DNA of 64,000 nucleotides, taken from positions 4,450,029-4,514,028 of the forward strand of contig NC_135061.1 of the NCBI RefSeq assembly GCF_051014685.1, read 5' to 3'. Position 1 is the stretch's first letter, and the number at the start of each line of letters is the position of its first letter. Made by a program: the position numbers and the translations under genes. This DNA comes from Ptiloglossa arizonensis (taxonomy: Eukaryota > Arthropoda > Insecta > Hymenoptera > Colletidae). Positions 38,901 through 49,890 of the stretch are shown one piece after another. The notes below the pieces were generated by a model. The model saw nothing but the letters and a program-made list of their open reading frames with translations, was not told the DNA's origin and did not search any database.

Positions 38901-39166
38901 CAGTGTTATACGAGAGTTACCTCGTGCAAATATACCTGTTTCGAAGTCGTCGTCGTCTATACTCTGAAATGTATGCGCACATTCTTCTCTAGCTTTTTTC
39001 TTGTTGATGCAGCAATTGATCAACTGAAACAAAAACGAGAAACAAATAAGTACACGACACTCCAAGGAAGTGAGAAGAAGTTCTTTTAGACAAGAAATAA
39101 AATTTTACCTGAAGCTTTTGATGCAACAGGCAGGACCGCACGCAATCTGGAAACCCCGGAGCGATT
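35997..39166 (-). CDS. RAB3GAP1: Rab3 GTPase-activating protein catalytic subunit, C-terminal half only
   Basis: Catalytic subunit of the Rab3GAP complex, which acts on Rab3 and, with the non-catalytic subunit, on Rab18 in vesicle release and ER/lipid-droplet traffic. Nine exons on the minus strand, in phase, give 459 residues, matching about the last 445 of the 981-residue human protein: 39166-39109, 39023-38921, 38562-38521, 37596-37452, 37367-37187, 37100-37001, 36887-36568, 36495-36292 and 36224-35997. Landmarks in order: SCLLHQKLQLINCCINKKK, SEEEEFFECTSEES, LVKTGDPLYLPVTQDPVP, MRARLMNASLLSDMESFK, DFIRWYSPRDWIEDEG, LSARMLIPDNPW, RQKRMFDDTKEARKVLDYL (the GAP core), and the final RLAGSFSEDTTFI. 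The first exon begins in mid-codon with a normal acceptor, so upstream exons must exist or have existed. I could not find them in 39.2-64 kb. Confidence 0.92.
38127..38180 (+). repeat. 54-bp inverted repeat, left arm
   Basis: An exact reverse complement of 39347-39400. It runs from TTAAGTTGG to GGTAACCCTT, and the last part (TACAGGTAACCCTT) followed by CTATAACACGG looks like a pogo/Tigger terminus. It lies in a Rab3GAP1 intron. Confidence 0.85.
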
Positions 39167-39346
39167 CTGGAAAAGCAAAACGATCTTATTTTTCAAGGTT
39201 TAGCGGTTTGAAATATATAATAAATATCACCGATATCGAAAAACTACCCGTCGTGTAACCCATTCAGCCTAAATTACGAGTCAGACTTATAGAGACCATG
39301 ATCTGGACCAAACCGTGCTTACCTGTATATTAGGTATATCTGGACC

Positions 39347-39400
39347 AAGGGTTACCTGTATATTATAGTTTTAATTATATAAATAAAAAATCCAACTTAA
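39347..39400 (-). repeat. 54-bp inverted repeat, right arm
   Basis: The partner of 38127-38180, in opposite orientation. The two arms enclose about 1.2 kb containing the three most upstream Rab3GAP1 exons found here. Just inside this arm, at 39301-39346, there are shorter copies of the same words (TACCTGTATATTA, TCTGGACCAA). Confidence 0.85.
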
Positions 39401-39684
39401 TCAGACTCGCAATGTACGACTTGGATCAGTGATTAGATCAATTACATAAACTTTTGTTTCGAGTTAATCATTATAAGAACACTTTTTACAACCTCTGTGA
39501 TATATATACCTTAACCCATTGACCCTTCAGTTACCCCACGTTTCGTGTAAACGAACTGCGATATCCTCTCGGTGGTGTTTTACATTCTACTTTAATATTC
39601 GCAAAATAAAAATGAATATATATATAGTAATACACCACAAGTAAGTGTACACCACAGTATTGTGTAAGCCACAATAACACAATA

Positions 39685-39814
39685 AGTGTTGTTCAAAAAG
39701 TCATTTCGTTTTTTTTGGTGAAAATCAAACACGGTTTTTTTAAAGTGTATAAACATTTTACTAAATTATATATTCTCCATTTTGGAAAACGAAATGACTT
39801 TTCGAACAACCCAA
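39685..39814 (-). mobile_element. mariner-like MITE, copy 3
   Basis: A 130-bp element flanked by TA. It is in the reverse orientation relative to the copies at 1694 and 11804: TATTCTCCATTTTGGAAAAC near its right end is the complement of their interior, and it ends TTTCGAACAACCCAA. Inverted-repeat ends and interior agree with the other copies. Confidence 0.85.
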
Positions 39815-41000
39815 TATATATTGTATATAATATATATAAAAGACACCTTGTATGAATTCTGTTCTAAGGATACTTGAAGTTAACCTTCATAGAAAGAAGA
39901 TTCTTCTTTGCATATGGTGGAATCGAAGAGGATTAATTCATAATGAATCGATGAAACGTAACGAGACAGTCACAGCAATTTAGTGCGTTGAACGATTGAT
40001 TAGATTCCAAATAAGAGTATCGTGCTTTCGAATGACAACGTTGAATGCATACACGCAAGAATTGCCCCCCAAAACAAATATCGAGGTACGAACGCGACCT
40101 TTTAACGAGGAGTTTCGGTACAGGTGTTTTTCAAACGAGCCAGTATCCCGCGACAGCTCGTGTATGGTTTCGAGGGTTATTTTATTTAGCAAACGTCTAT
40201 ATGAAAAACGTCTCGCAAATAGATGTTTCCCTAAAGAAGCGTTGCAATTGTTAATACTCAATTTTATGCATTGAACGCACATCTGCCATTTCTGTACATA
40301 CGTACGTATGTACGATAAGCATATGTACAATGTCACGTGACAAATAAATACAATTAACAACCGTATTCGATCGATAGGTATCAAAATTAATAATTGTTAT
40401 ATTATTAAAACAGAAGAACACTTCAACGAGCAATACCACGGTGTTTCAACGAGTGGAAAACACGTCTGTTCAACGATTGGGAAGAAAGCCAAGAATTTTT
40501 CAAAGAGTACGCAATTCTGCAATACAAAGATGTAAGGCGTGCGTGGAAATGGAAGGAGGACACTTACAAGTGGAACACCTTTTGTAGATATCGAAGTAAA
40601 AGTACTGTAAGATAATCATTTGTTTACGCACTGCGTACGATCAGCGGGAAAGAAAACAAATCACCTGCATTATCGAACACGTGTAATTATCGAAATTACA
40701 AGTGCAAGTACAAATTAGATACGAAGCTTTTGCACAATAAGGAAGTAGTCTCGTACTCCAGTGCTCTGTAAACAGTTGGGATCTGGACGTCAGGGAAAAT
40801 TCGTGGATTGTTGAATCGAGTCGACGAAAATTACTACCAAAAGGAAACGTAATTAAAAGACAAGAACGAGGATAAAAACACCGAACATACGCTACCAAGA
40901 TTAACGAGAAATATACGACGAACGAAACATCATCATAATTATTAGAAGATACCTCTACGAACCATTTAAGTCTAATAGACGTCTACTAAACCGTTTTGTC
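39815..41000. other. Intergenic, no supported gene
   Basis: Open frames of 60-134 codons on both strands (for example 40384-39980 minus) overlap each other and resemble no family I know. In particular none matches the missing N-terminal half of Rab3GAP1. Confidence 0.5.
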
Positions 41001-42780
41001 GAAGGAAATTGTATTTATCTTGCACGATCGTTGTCATCCGATCGTGTCCGTGAACGCTGCTAGAATCCGGGATCGTTTTCTTCCTCAACACCCTGTATAC
41101 GCAAAGTACGGTGCACGATTTGAGTAATCTGACCGAAAATCGGGACACTGGTTCGGCAGTTCACGGTCGAAGGAACGATCGAGGACTTCTTTCTGAACCT
41201 GTGTTCTATCTATCCTGCCCTACCTCGGGCTGCACCGGTACGAGACGAGATTCTAGAGGGGGTCAAACAGCAGCGAATTCTTCCAGTCTAGTCGAAGTCC
41301 GTGATGCCGATGCCACCGAGACTAAGTTAACGGTTCCGTTCCCAGTTCCGAAGGTGTCGCTGGCCGTGGATCACGGTTGTATCGATCACGTTGAAAATTC
41401 CTCTTGATTTTCGTACCATCGACGTCCACGGGCTTACCTTTCAGCTTTTCATTTCCGTTCGCGGGACAACAGGTGGTGTCGGCTAATTCGATAGCATTCC
41501 TGCGCTAACCGCGTACCAAACGGAACAAAACAAGCCGCTTTTCGTGTTTCTCGTGCCTTTTACGTGATTTCTTTTCCGAAGTGGGACCGAATTTCGTAGC
41601 TGGGACACGTCATGGGCCAAAATTGGCTGTGAACGAACGTCGACAAATATGAGTAAGTAAGAACATTCATCCACGGATTTTTTCACAATTCGTACACCGA
41701 TACAACGTTTCTTGCGACCTTCCGGAGTTTCTCGTCAATTTCTCACCGTCCTTTTTCGTTCCAACGTTAAAAACGAACGAACGATCGATCGAAACTCGTG
41801 CGAGCAACGAAGAAAATCGAGGATCATTGAAATTCTTTCCAACGGGAATAATCGAATTCGATACTGTTACGAGCACCGAGTGAAAAATCGAAGGTATCGA
41901 AACGGTAGATTTAATCCATCGACGAGTGATTTAATCGAGTATCACAACGTGTAAAAGTTCCTCGAAAGTGTAACGCGATGCTTTCGATCGAGTATCGTGG
42001 AAAATTGAGAATTCAAAGTTGAACTGACTACAGTGGTACACGGTCTGGGATCTGCTCAGAGATTTTCGATTGATTTTATTTTGGCTATCTTTCCAAAGTG
42101 TATCTTACGATTTTGATCGTTCGATGGAAACATTTTTCCCGACTTTATCTACACTGTTTCCTTTCGTTGATCCGTAACTACGTTTCCTTGAGAAAAAAAA
42201 TAGAAGAAGACTGCGCGAGATTAGCTTTTAAACGCGCCCCGAGGTAGAAAAGGGGGGAATTGAATCGTCGTCGACTATAAACGGGAGCTACTTGTAAACG
42301 TGGGTAAACGTGGGTAAACAGTTCTAACGAGACATTAATTATCATTTTTTACCGATTGTTTAGCGAAAACAAAGGGTCCACGGCACGTTTACTTTCCGTG
42401 TTAGGTACGAACGGTCAGTGTTGTTCCCGGTACGGTTTCCGAGTTAGAAAAAAGAGTGTATAATCGGGAAGCACGTGTCCGTTAACGAAGATCCTCTCGA
42501 TCGGACGAGCACGCATATTTCAGTTTACGGTGTCCCGTGGACAGTCCTTTGGGCTTCTCCCTTACACCTCGAAAGACCATAGTTATTATAGCACCTACGC
42601 ACGCACACCATGGATATCGTCTTCAGCGTATACTGGCCGACCTTGAACCATGTACTACACGAGACTAATATACACAGTGTGCTTCTTGTACACTACCGCC
42701 CATATGCACGGGGAGGGGAGATCACTTTATATTTTCATTCTTTTGGATATTTTCACCAAACGATCGCTACTTATTAACAA
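41001..42780. other. GC-richer block with isolated splice-like signals
   Basis: Base composition is richer in G and C than the neighbours. A perfect donor GTAAGTAAG lies at about 41654 on the plus strand, and on the minus strand a short open segment 41505-41435 is bounded by GCAG and AAAG/GTAAGC. These may be non-coding or orphan exons of a gene with long introns. No protein family is recognised. Confidence 0.3.
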
Positions 42781-42805
42781 AGCTAGATTCGTTTTTATCC
42801 GTGTT

Positions 42806-43335
42806 ATGGTACGTTTGGAGACAAATATCAAACGTACCGATAAAATAAACAAATATTTCTTTCATAAATTGCAACAAGTTGTAACAAACGTAATGGTACG
42901 TTTGGGGACAAATATCAAACGTACCGATAAAATAAACAAATATTTCTTTCATAAATTGCAACAAGTTGTAACAAACGTAATGGTACGTTTGGGGACAAAT
43001 ATCAAACGTACCGATAAAATAAACAAATATTTCTTTCATAAATTGCAACAAGTTGTAACAAACGTAATGGTACGTTTGGGGACAAATATCAAACGTATCG
43101 ATAAAATAAACAAATATTTCTTTCATAAATTGTAACAAGTTGTAACAAACGTAATGGTACGTTTGGAGACAAATATCAAACGTACCGATAAAATAAACAA
43201 ATATTTCTTTCATAAATTGCAACAAGTTGTAACAAACGTAATGGTACGTTTGGGGACAAATATCAAACGTACCGATAAAATAAACAAATATTTCTTTCGC
43301 AAATTGCAACAAGTTGTAACAAACGTACCGAACGA
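42806..43335. repeat. 87-bp minisatellite, six copies
   Basis: Unit starts fall at 42806, 42893, 42980, 43067, 43154 and 43241, with only a few substitutions between copies. Each unit holds the inverted pair GGTACGTTT and AAACGTACC, separated by about 13 bases. Because 87 is a multiple of three, a frame stays open on both strands: 161 codons on the plus strand from 42650 and 181 on the minus strand ending at 42767. The flanks are not coding, so I read this as a minisatellite and not a protein. Confidence 0.95.
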
Positions 43336-44972
43336 TGTATTTTATTCATCGCGAGAAGTGAAGACGATAAGTTCTGTGAAAATTTTACTTTACTCTGTCG
43401 ATTGTACGATAAAAGGTTCATTTTCTTATCAAAGGATAACTTTGTGCAACTTTCAAAATTTAACAGAAATATATTCTGTAAATCTTTAATCACAACGCAA
43501 AGAATAATATTAAAATAATATAAAGGAAAGAACGTAAGAAACGTTTCTGCATTGTGATTAAAGGTTGAATTTTATTCAAGTAGAGAATATTTTTGACATT
43601 GCAATTTATCGTGTATTATTGATATTTATATTACAATAATGGAAGTAATTTGTGACTAGAATCTTTAACTATAATTTCTAAGTTTTTCTTCCTATTGTAA
43701 CTTTACCTGGTAAATACAATTTAATTTACGATTAATGTAATACAAGTTTATCGTGTTGCTCGTACAACAACAATCGATCACATTTTCTTCCTCCAAATTC
43801 GAGTAAAAAAATAACCATCGTATATTTACTTTGTGAAAATTTATTTGAAAGAAATTACGAGGAAAAGATATCCGCTATTTTTTATCCAACATTTTCCTTA
43901 ATCGGGAACTCAGTATCGTTTATTACTTTCAGTATTGCGAAAACTCGCACTATTTCTTCGAAGTTTTCAATTCTGCTTCTTACAATTTTGTTTACTGATT
44001 ATTCACGTGTCCCCACGCGATTATCCTTCACGTTTCTTTCTCGGGTATTCCTTGAACGGCTACTTCATTCTCCAAACGTGATTGTTTTCTATTAGTCCAG
44101 TGACACGAAAACATCGAATAAAAAAGAGTCCGTTTAAAGTTTATTCAAAGAGTACTAATCGAGGTAAACTCGTCGATTCTCGTTACCATGGATTTCGAAA
44201 TGTGCTCGTTACCTGTTGGAAATTACAATCGCGAGTTATTCTAATTTCTCTGAACGAACGTTTCTGACAGCGAACATTCGCTCGAGGTATTCTCTGCAAT
44301 AAATACCGGCTAAAGGAACGTTCAATAATTGTTAAATAGAAATGATCGTTTCGTCGGTGATTCGAGAATTGGAACAGAAATGAAAATCTGGAAAACGTTC
44401 GCATCCGGTTGTTCCACATAGTTTTACGTTAAAAATCGGAAACTCTGATAATTCCATCCTATCTAGTAACTATTACAAAGAAATTTCTATAATTTCCTCG
44501 TGCAAAGACCAACAAGCGTGGCGATACTGGTTCGCTTGCCCAGTTGCCTGCTCGCCATGACCATCGAACCATGTATTCTCTTACCTCGATTCTTTTATTC
44601 CATTACTTGCACTTCCTATATATATATATACGTGTATACATCGCCGAGAAAAGAAAATTAGGAGATACCAGTCTTAGAAAACTAACCATTTTCTCCCATG
44701 AATTTGTAATCCGGAGCCTTGAAAATAATATCCAAGTGATCCTGTATCGAAATTCGCATTATTAAGTAAGTTACAGTCTGTTGGCGCAAACGGTACACCG
44801 AGTCGGTTACCACGTTATGAAACTTTAAACACGATTTTCTTGAAACACTGCCTCTTAAAACGATGCACGCGATAATTGCAAAACTGTGCGACCGATAACC
44901 TTTGAATTCGGTAGAAATATTTTTTACAATATTGTAAAATACCCCGGTACACCCATCGTATTCTTTCGAGAG
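43336..44972. other. Intergenic, no supported gene
   Basis: AT-rich sequence between two minisatellites. A short TA/TG-rich microsatellite lies near 44617-44640. No exon, RNA gene or mobile-element ends are supported. Confidence 0.5.
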
Positions 44973-45692
44973 AACATTCTTTGCAAAAAGTCACTTTTTA
45001 TCAATTTCTCTGTAAAGAGAAATGGTGTGAATAAATAACTGCTGTTATTTTTAACATTCTTTGCAAAAAGTCACTTTTTATCAATTTCTCTGTAAAGAGA
45101 AATGGTGTGAATAAATAGCTGCTGTTATTTTTAACATTCTTTGCAAAAAGTCACTTTTTATCAATTTCTCTGTAAAGAGAAATGGTGTGAATAAATAGCT
45201 GCTGTTATTTTTAACATTCTTTGCAAAAAGTGACTTTTTATCAATTTCTTTATTAAGAGAAATGGTGTGAATAAATAGCTGCTGTTATTTTTAACATTCT
45301 TTGCAAAAAGTCACTTTTTATCAATTTCTCTGTAAAGAGAAATGGTGTGAATAAATAACTGCTGTTATTTTTAACATTCTTTGCAAAAAGTCACTTTTTA
45401 TCAATTTCTTTGTAAAGAGAAATGGTGTGAATAAATAGCTGCTGTTATTTTTAACATTCTTTGGAAAAAGTGACTTTTTATCAATTTCTCTGTAAAGAGA
45501 AATGGTGTGAATAAATAACTGCTGTTATTTTTAACATTCTTTGCAAAAAGTCACTTTTTATCTATTTCTCTATAAAGAGAAATGGTGTGAATAAATAGCT
45601 GCTGTTATTTTTAACATTCTTTGCAAAAAGTCACTTTTTATCAATTTCTCTATAAAGAGAAATGGTGTGAATAAATAGCTGTTGTTATTTTT
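44973..45692. repeat. 80-bp minisatellite, nine copies
   Basis: Nine head-to-tail units with exact 80-bp spacing. Each unit contains AACATTCTTTGCAAAAAGTC and the self-complementary word TTTCTCTGTAAAGAGAAA. Copies differ at a few positions (for example TCTCTGTAAAG against TCTTTATTAAG in the unit at 45221). It is AT-rich and not coding. Confidence 0.97.
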
Positions 45693-46245
45693 ATCGTAAG
45701 ACCCGCTTAGTGGTTTTACTATAATATTTCGAAGGTACGATAATTGTGCACGAGTAATAACATGTGAACAAAGTAACTACAAAGGTCTACCCTAGTAGTA
45801 GCGAAAGTAATAGATTCTCACCTTAAATGCAAACTCGATGCAGTTATAATACAGTTAACAGTTATAATAGGCATAAAAATGAGGAACATTTCAGAGAATT
45901 TAAATAATAACATCCATATTACAACTTCACCTACAGTGCAACATCGAATGAAAGAACTTGATCGTTACTAATCTGTCAAATACATTGTCGATATCTTGTT
46001 AGTTATATTTTCTCGTAAAGAATGCAAAATTTTACTAAATTACGTGACATCATCGTCAGCGAATAATTGAAAAATATTATAATTTCCATGGTTCATTTTT
46101 TTTTTATAATTCCCTCCGATTCGAATTCGAGCATCGACGTAAAGATTGATAAATCTTAACGACGAGAGAATCGTCATTAGGTCGAATCGTCGATAGTAGG
46201 TCAACGATTAGAAATGTGCGAGTAGTTAACAAATTGCAATCTCAC

Positions 46246-46342
46246 CTATTGGTGAAGTATCCGGCTTGAACGTGTCAATAATATCTCGTAACTGTTTGCC
46301 AATGTTGGACAGGATGTCGTTGACAACGATACAATAAACCAT
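46246..46342 (-). CDS. Candidate orphan exon, minus strand
   Basis: A 97-base segment that begins with ATG straight after TTTAG and ends at a good donor (ATAG/GTGAGA). It encodes 32 residues including NDILSNIGKQLRDIIDTF, an amphipathic helix-like sequence that reads as genuine protein. I cannot name the family and found no in-phase partner exon nearby. The plus strand of the same segment is also open, which lowers confidence. Confidence 0.3.
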
Positions 46343-46990
46343 CTAAACTAAGGGCGATAATTATTGTATGTTATTCTTTAACATCGCTTACGAGAAGTGA
46401 CACGAAGATGCAAATATTTACCAATATTATACGGTAATTGTACGATTCGAGTTTATGCAATCAGTATTATCGAATCGTTGATACGAGGTAACATTACTGC
46501 ATCAATTGCTAAAAGGAAACTGCACTTCTCTTTAACATGAACTCGATTAATCGTAAATGTTTGCTTTCCTCCAACCACAACTTATTTGCTCTTACTATAG
46601 AACCATTGACTTTCTTCTAGCGGTGATTAATTAAGCGTAACACCTTTTTTCCGTTTCAAATATAATATCCACGGGCAAATTTGTTCGTAAAATGGACAAA
46701 TAGACTTATACTCTCATTTTCAAGTAATTGCTACGATTCAAAAATCCCTTTCGTTTGAAACAAGTACAAAGAAAACGACACTGTAAGTGCATAAACGTCC
46801 ACCCTCGTCGAATCGATAGTTGAATAGTTGTAAATCGGTAGTGTTATTTTTCAAAATCGACAATTTGAAAAATTTTGAAAAATACAATACGTTTAAATAT
46901 CGTGTGTGTCTACACGTACAAATTACGTCAAAATCGAAAATATCATTTCAAAGAGTGTTCAATTTCGCGCGAAATGACCCTGTAGATTAA

Positions 46991-46998
46991 TATAAAAG
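46991..46998 (+). promoter_or_regulatory. TATA box of the candidate gene at 47132
   Basis: TATAAAAG, the canonical core promoter word, lies 141 bases upstream of the ATG at 47132. This puts a start site near 47020-47030 and a 5' UTR of about 110 bases. Confidence 0.45.
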
Positions 46999-47131
46999 CA
47001 GAAACATTTTAACGAACGATAATTATCAAGGGACTCGGATCGTCAGAACGTTGCAGTTACTAATCATCAGATAGCGTAGGAAACCTTGCAATTCGTGTAA
47101 GGTGTTCTCTCGCTAGAAAACGAACGATACA

Positions 47132-47546
47132 ATGCAAATTAATTTCAATGTCAATAACCGAACCGGCCGCGTTGGTTACGCGCAAGCAGGTGGCAATGAT
47201 CGACGAACAATCAAAAAGTCTATCTCGAGAAACAATCGGGGTACAGGTAAAGCGAGATAGCGAAAAGCTTTTTTACGGATAGCTCCTTTCAAGCGGATCA
47301 AGTTTCATTGCGGTTTAGAATATAAATACCCGTTTAGTGCGCGCTTCATCTCTCTTTCTCTGTTTCTGTTCAGGGGAAATTATTGTGACCGTAGTCTACA
47401 CGGATTTTACCCACTTAGAAGCAATTCCATCCCAGCCAGGCTTGGAATTGCATCGTATTGCATTTGGAGAAAGGTACGTGCACCGGCGCACGGTCGTTCC
47501 GTGGTCGAGTTTTTCGCATACTCGGGAAAATAAACCACAGAAGTGA
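47132..47546 (+). CDS. Candidate small two-exon gene, product not recognised
   Basis: Exon 1 is 47132-47246 and exon 2 is 47374-47546, encoding 95 residues. The first exon ends GGTACAG/GTAAAG in phase 1. The second follows a strong pyrimidine tract (CTCTGTTTCTGTTCAG) and opens in phase 1, so the two frames join. The intron is 127 bp, typical for insects. Exon 1 is basic (DRRTIKKSISRNNRG); exon 2 has IIVTVVYTDFTHLEAIPSQP and LELHRIAFGER. There is no signal peptide, membrane segment or known domain. A TATA box lies upstream and an AATAAA at 47552, six bases after the stop. An inner donor (AAAG/GTACGTG at 47474) could instead lead to further exons downstream. No similarity search was possible, so both the gene and its novelty are inference. 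Confidence 0.4.
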
Positions 47547-47551
47547 ATGTT

Positions 47552-47557
47552 AATAAA
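47552..47557 (+). terminator. Poly(A) signal after candidate small gene
   Basis: AATAAA just after the stop codon at 47544-47546; another occurs near 47600. It is compatible with the two-exon model ending here. Confidence 0.3.
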
Positions 47558-48273
47558 CGAAGGATTTCTCTTTTACGCTGTGAAACCCTGAAACGGGTGA
47601 ATAAACTGGAATAGCGTTTCATGGACGTCTCGGTGATCGATGGGAATCACTCGCGAAAATCTTTCAATTATTACAATTTGCGGTAACGATCGACACGTTG
47701 GAACACACTCGCTCGTTTCGAGAAAACGATGCAACTGCACCGCCAATTTCGAAGACCACGAACGACAGTTCCCACGAAATGAAACGTCTTCGATAGAGTC
47801 GCTCGAATTATCGAAATTAAATTTCTTTACGGTTCAATTCGAGATTAAACTCTGCTGGGTGTTACACCGTATCTGACACGAGGTTTATGGTGTAGTATTT
47901 TTTGCTACTGCATTTCTGTAGGGTGAGTGCAATATTTTTACGAAAATATGCACACGATATACGAGAGAGTTGAAAGATTCGTTTGGAGACTTTGAGGATT
48001 AAAAGAACTCGCAAAACTGAGTAAAAAGTATTTTGCAAGTGGAAAATTCTTTGATTTTATTTAGTAACGCAAGTGAATTGCTGCTACCGTGTACGATTTC
48101 TAAACAAAGAAATAGCTTACCGTGATCTTGTTTAAATGTTCACCGTTTAATACGTTGCTAAAGACGTTGCTTCTGGAAACTTGGTCTTGATATCAATTTT
48201 GGAGTATACTTTGGCATAAATTTTGTCGATGCTCGCAGTTGAGTGTGCAACGCATTTCATTTGATTAAATTTG

Positions 48274-48413
48274 AGAAACGAAATGGAAATTTCTATTTTT
48301 AACTGGAGAATATCGATCTTACTTGAATTCGTTTGAACGACGGGTGAAAGACAGAACACGTGCAAAGGAATTTAAGGACATCTTGGAGTTTGAACAGGAG
48401 GGATTAGAGTTAG
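48274..48413 (+). CDS. Candidate exon-like segment
   Basis: An open stretch of charged sequence including RVKDRTRAKEFKDILEFEQE ends at TTAG/GTATGT, a good donor. The only nearby acceptor (CTGGAG at about 48307) does not match the phase of the preceding candidate exon at 47473. It may be a real exon of an unseen gene or a chance frame; no family is recognised. Confidence 0.22.
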
Positions 48414-48505
48414 GTATGTTTAGATTGCATCAAAAGTTCGCACGGCGAAATACACAAAGAGAACTTACGAAACGACCTGATATAATTTGCTTTCAACTTT
48501 TCTGA

Positions 48506-49315
48506 TCTAACATGACCTGCTTGCTGTTATGTGCTTGTATTCATTATTTGTTGCTTTTTATAGTTGTACCACTACCGTTCAAGCTTACGACCGTGTTTAA
48601 AACTTGTTATTTGTAAATAGTTGTTCATTGAGCAAGAGGAGCTATCTCATCGCGAAAATTGAAACATCCAGCCCGTTCGAAACAATGCAAATATGATTCA
48701 TTTTTCATACTCACTATAGAGACACTATACTTTTGTGTACTTATCATTTTTCTTCTGCGGTACATCCGAATTAACAACAATAATCGGCGTTTATTTTTAA
48801 CAAAAGCATCGAACATTACGAATCTCCCCATAAAGTCAGTCTTGGATGTAGAAGTACTATTTTCAAGTTAAAATACAGTATTTAAATATTTTATCTACCA
48901 TTTCATTTGCAATCATTTACCTCTTATAACAAGTGAGTACAATAACTAGTACAAGAAAAATTCATGTGTTTAATGATAATATGTTTCGAGTAAATTATTT
49001 ATTTATTTATCAATCAATTCCTCTGTCTTGAATTTTATCCTAATAATGTATTGAAAGTAACAATAAGACACATTTTGTCATTTAATAATACCCAGCCAAA
49101 TCTTTAATCGAATTTTGTCTTTAATCGAACACGTGCCTTAAGATTGAGACACATCTTCGTTCGTACAACTATCAAGATTCGAGCAATAATCCAAGTAACT
49201 AATACAATAAGGAGTACATCGTACACAGTGTATCACCATTACCTACGTCACTACTACCTGTTACTTTCACCTTCAATTTCACACGTTACTAAGTGATCAT
49301 CCCTTCCACTTGTTG
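48506..49315. other. Intergenic, no supported gene
   Basis: AT-rich; only short, overlapping open frames on both strands. Nothing can be supported here. Confidence 0.5.
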
Positions 49316-49890
49316 ACAGAATACAACAAAGTTCTCATAGAATCGTCGAAGCTACATTTATCGAGGTTTTGTCGTATGTGCAACATTTGAGCCAAACGAA
49401 CGTTTCGCGTCAGAAATTAGTCGAGTCAAATCTAGACAGAATTAAAATCAACGAAAATGTAAATTGACAATTGTAAATTTTTGTTCAGTGACGTAAAATA
49501 CAAAAACAAAATAAACTAGGCAGAGTGTTCTTTCCCTATTGTGTACGGTATATTACCACGGATGAATTTTGACAGCTTACAAATCTATCCAAAATAAGTA
49601 ACAACAGAATACAACAAAGTTCTCGTAGAATCGTCGAGGCTACATTTATCGAGGTTTTGTCGTATGTGCAACATTTGAGCCAAACGAACGTTTCGCGTCA
49701 GAAATTAGTCGAGTCAAATCTAGACAGAATTAAAATCAACGAAAATGTAAATTGACAATCGTAAATTTTTGTTCAGTGACGTAAAATACAAAAACAAAAT
49801 AAACTAGGCAGAGTGTTCTTTTCCTATTGTGTACGGTATATTACCACGGATGAATTTTGGCAGCTTACAAATCTATCCAAAACAAGGAAC
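49316..49890. repeat. 288-bp tandem duplication
   Basis: 49316-49603 is repeated at 49604-49890 with about ten substitutions. Both copies begin ACAGAATACAACAAAGTTCT and contain ATCTAGACAGAATTAAAATC. The near identity suggests a recent duplication. Confidence 0.92.

Noticed and set aside
41111..41407. Plus-strand frames, one including PRAAPVRDEILEGVKQQ
   Set aside because: Protein-like by eye, but two different frames look equally good, there is no clear acceptor or donor, and I could not tie it to a family.
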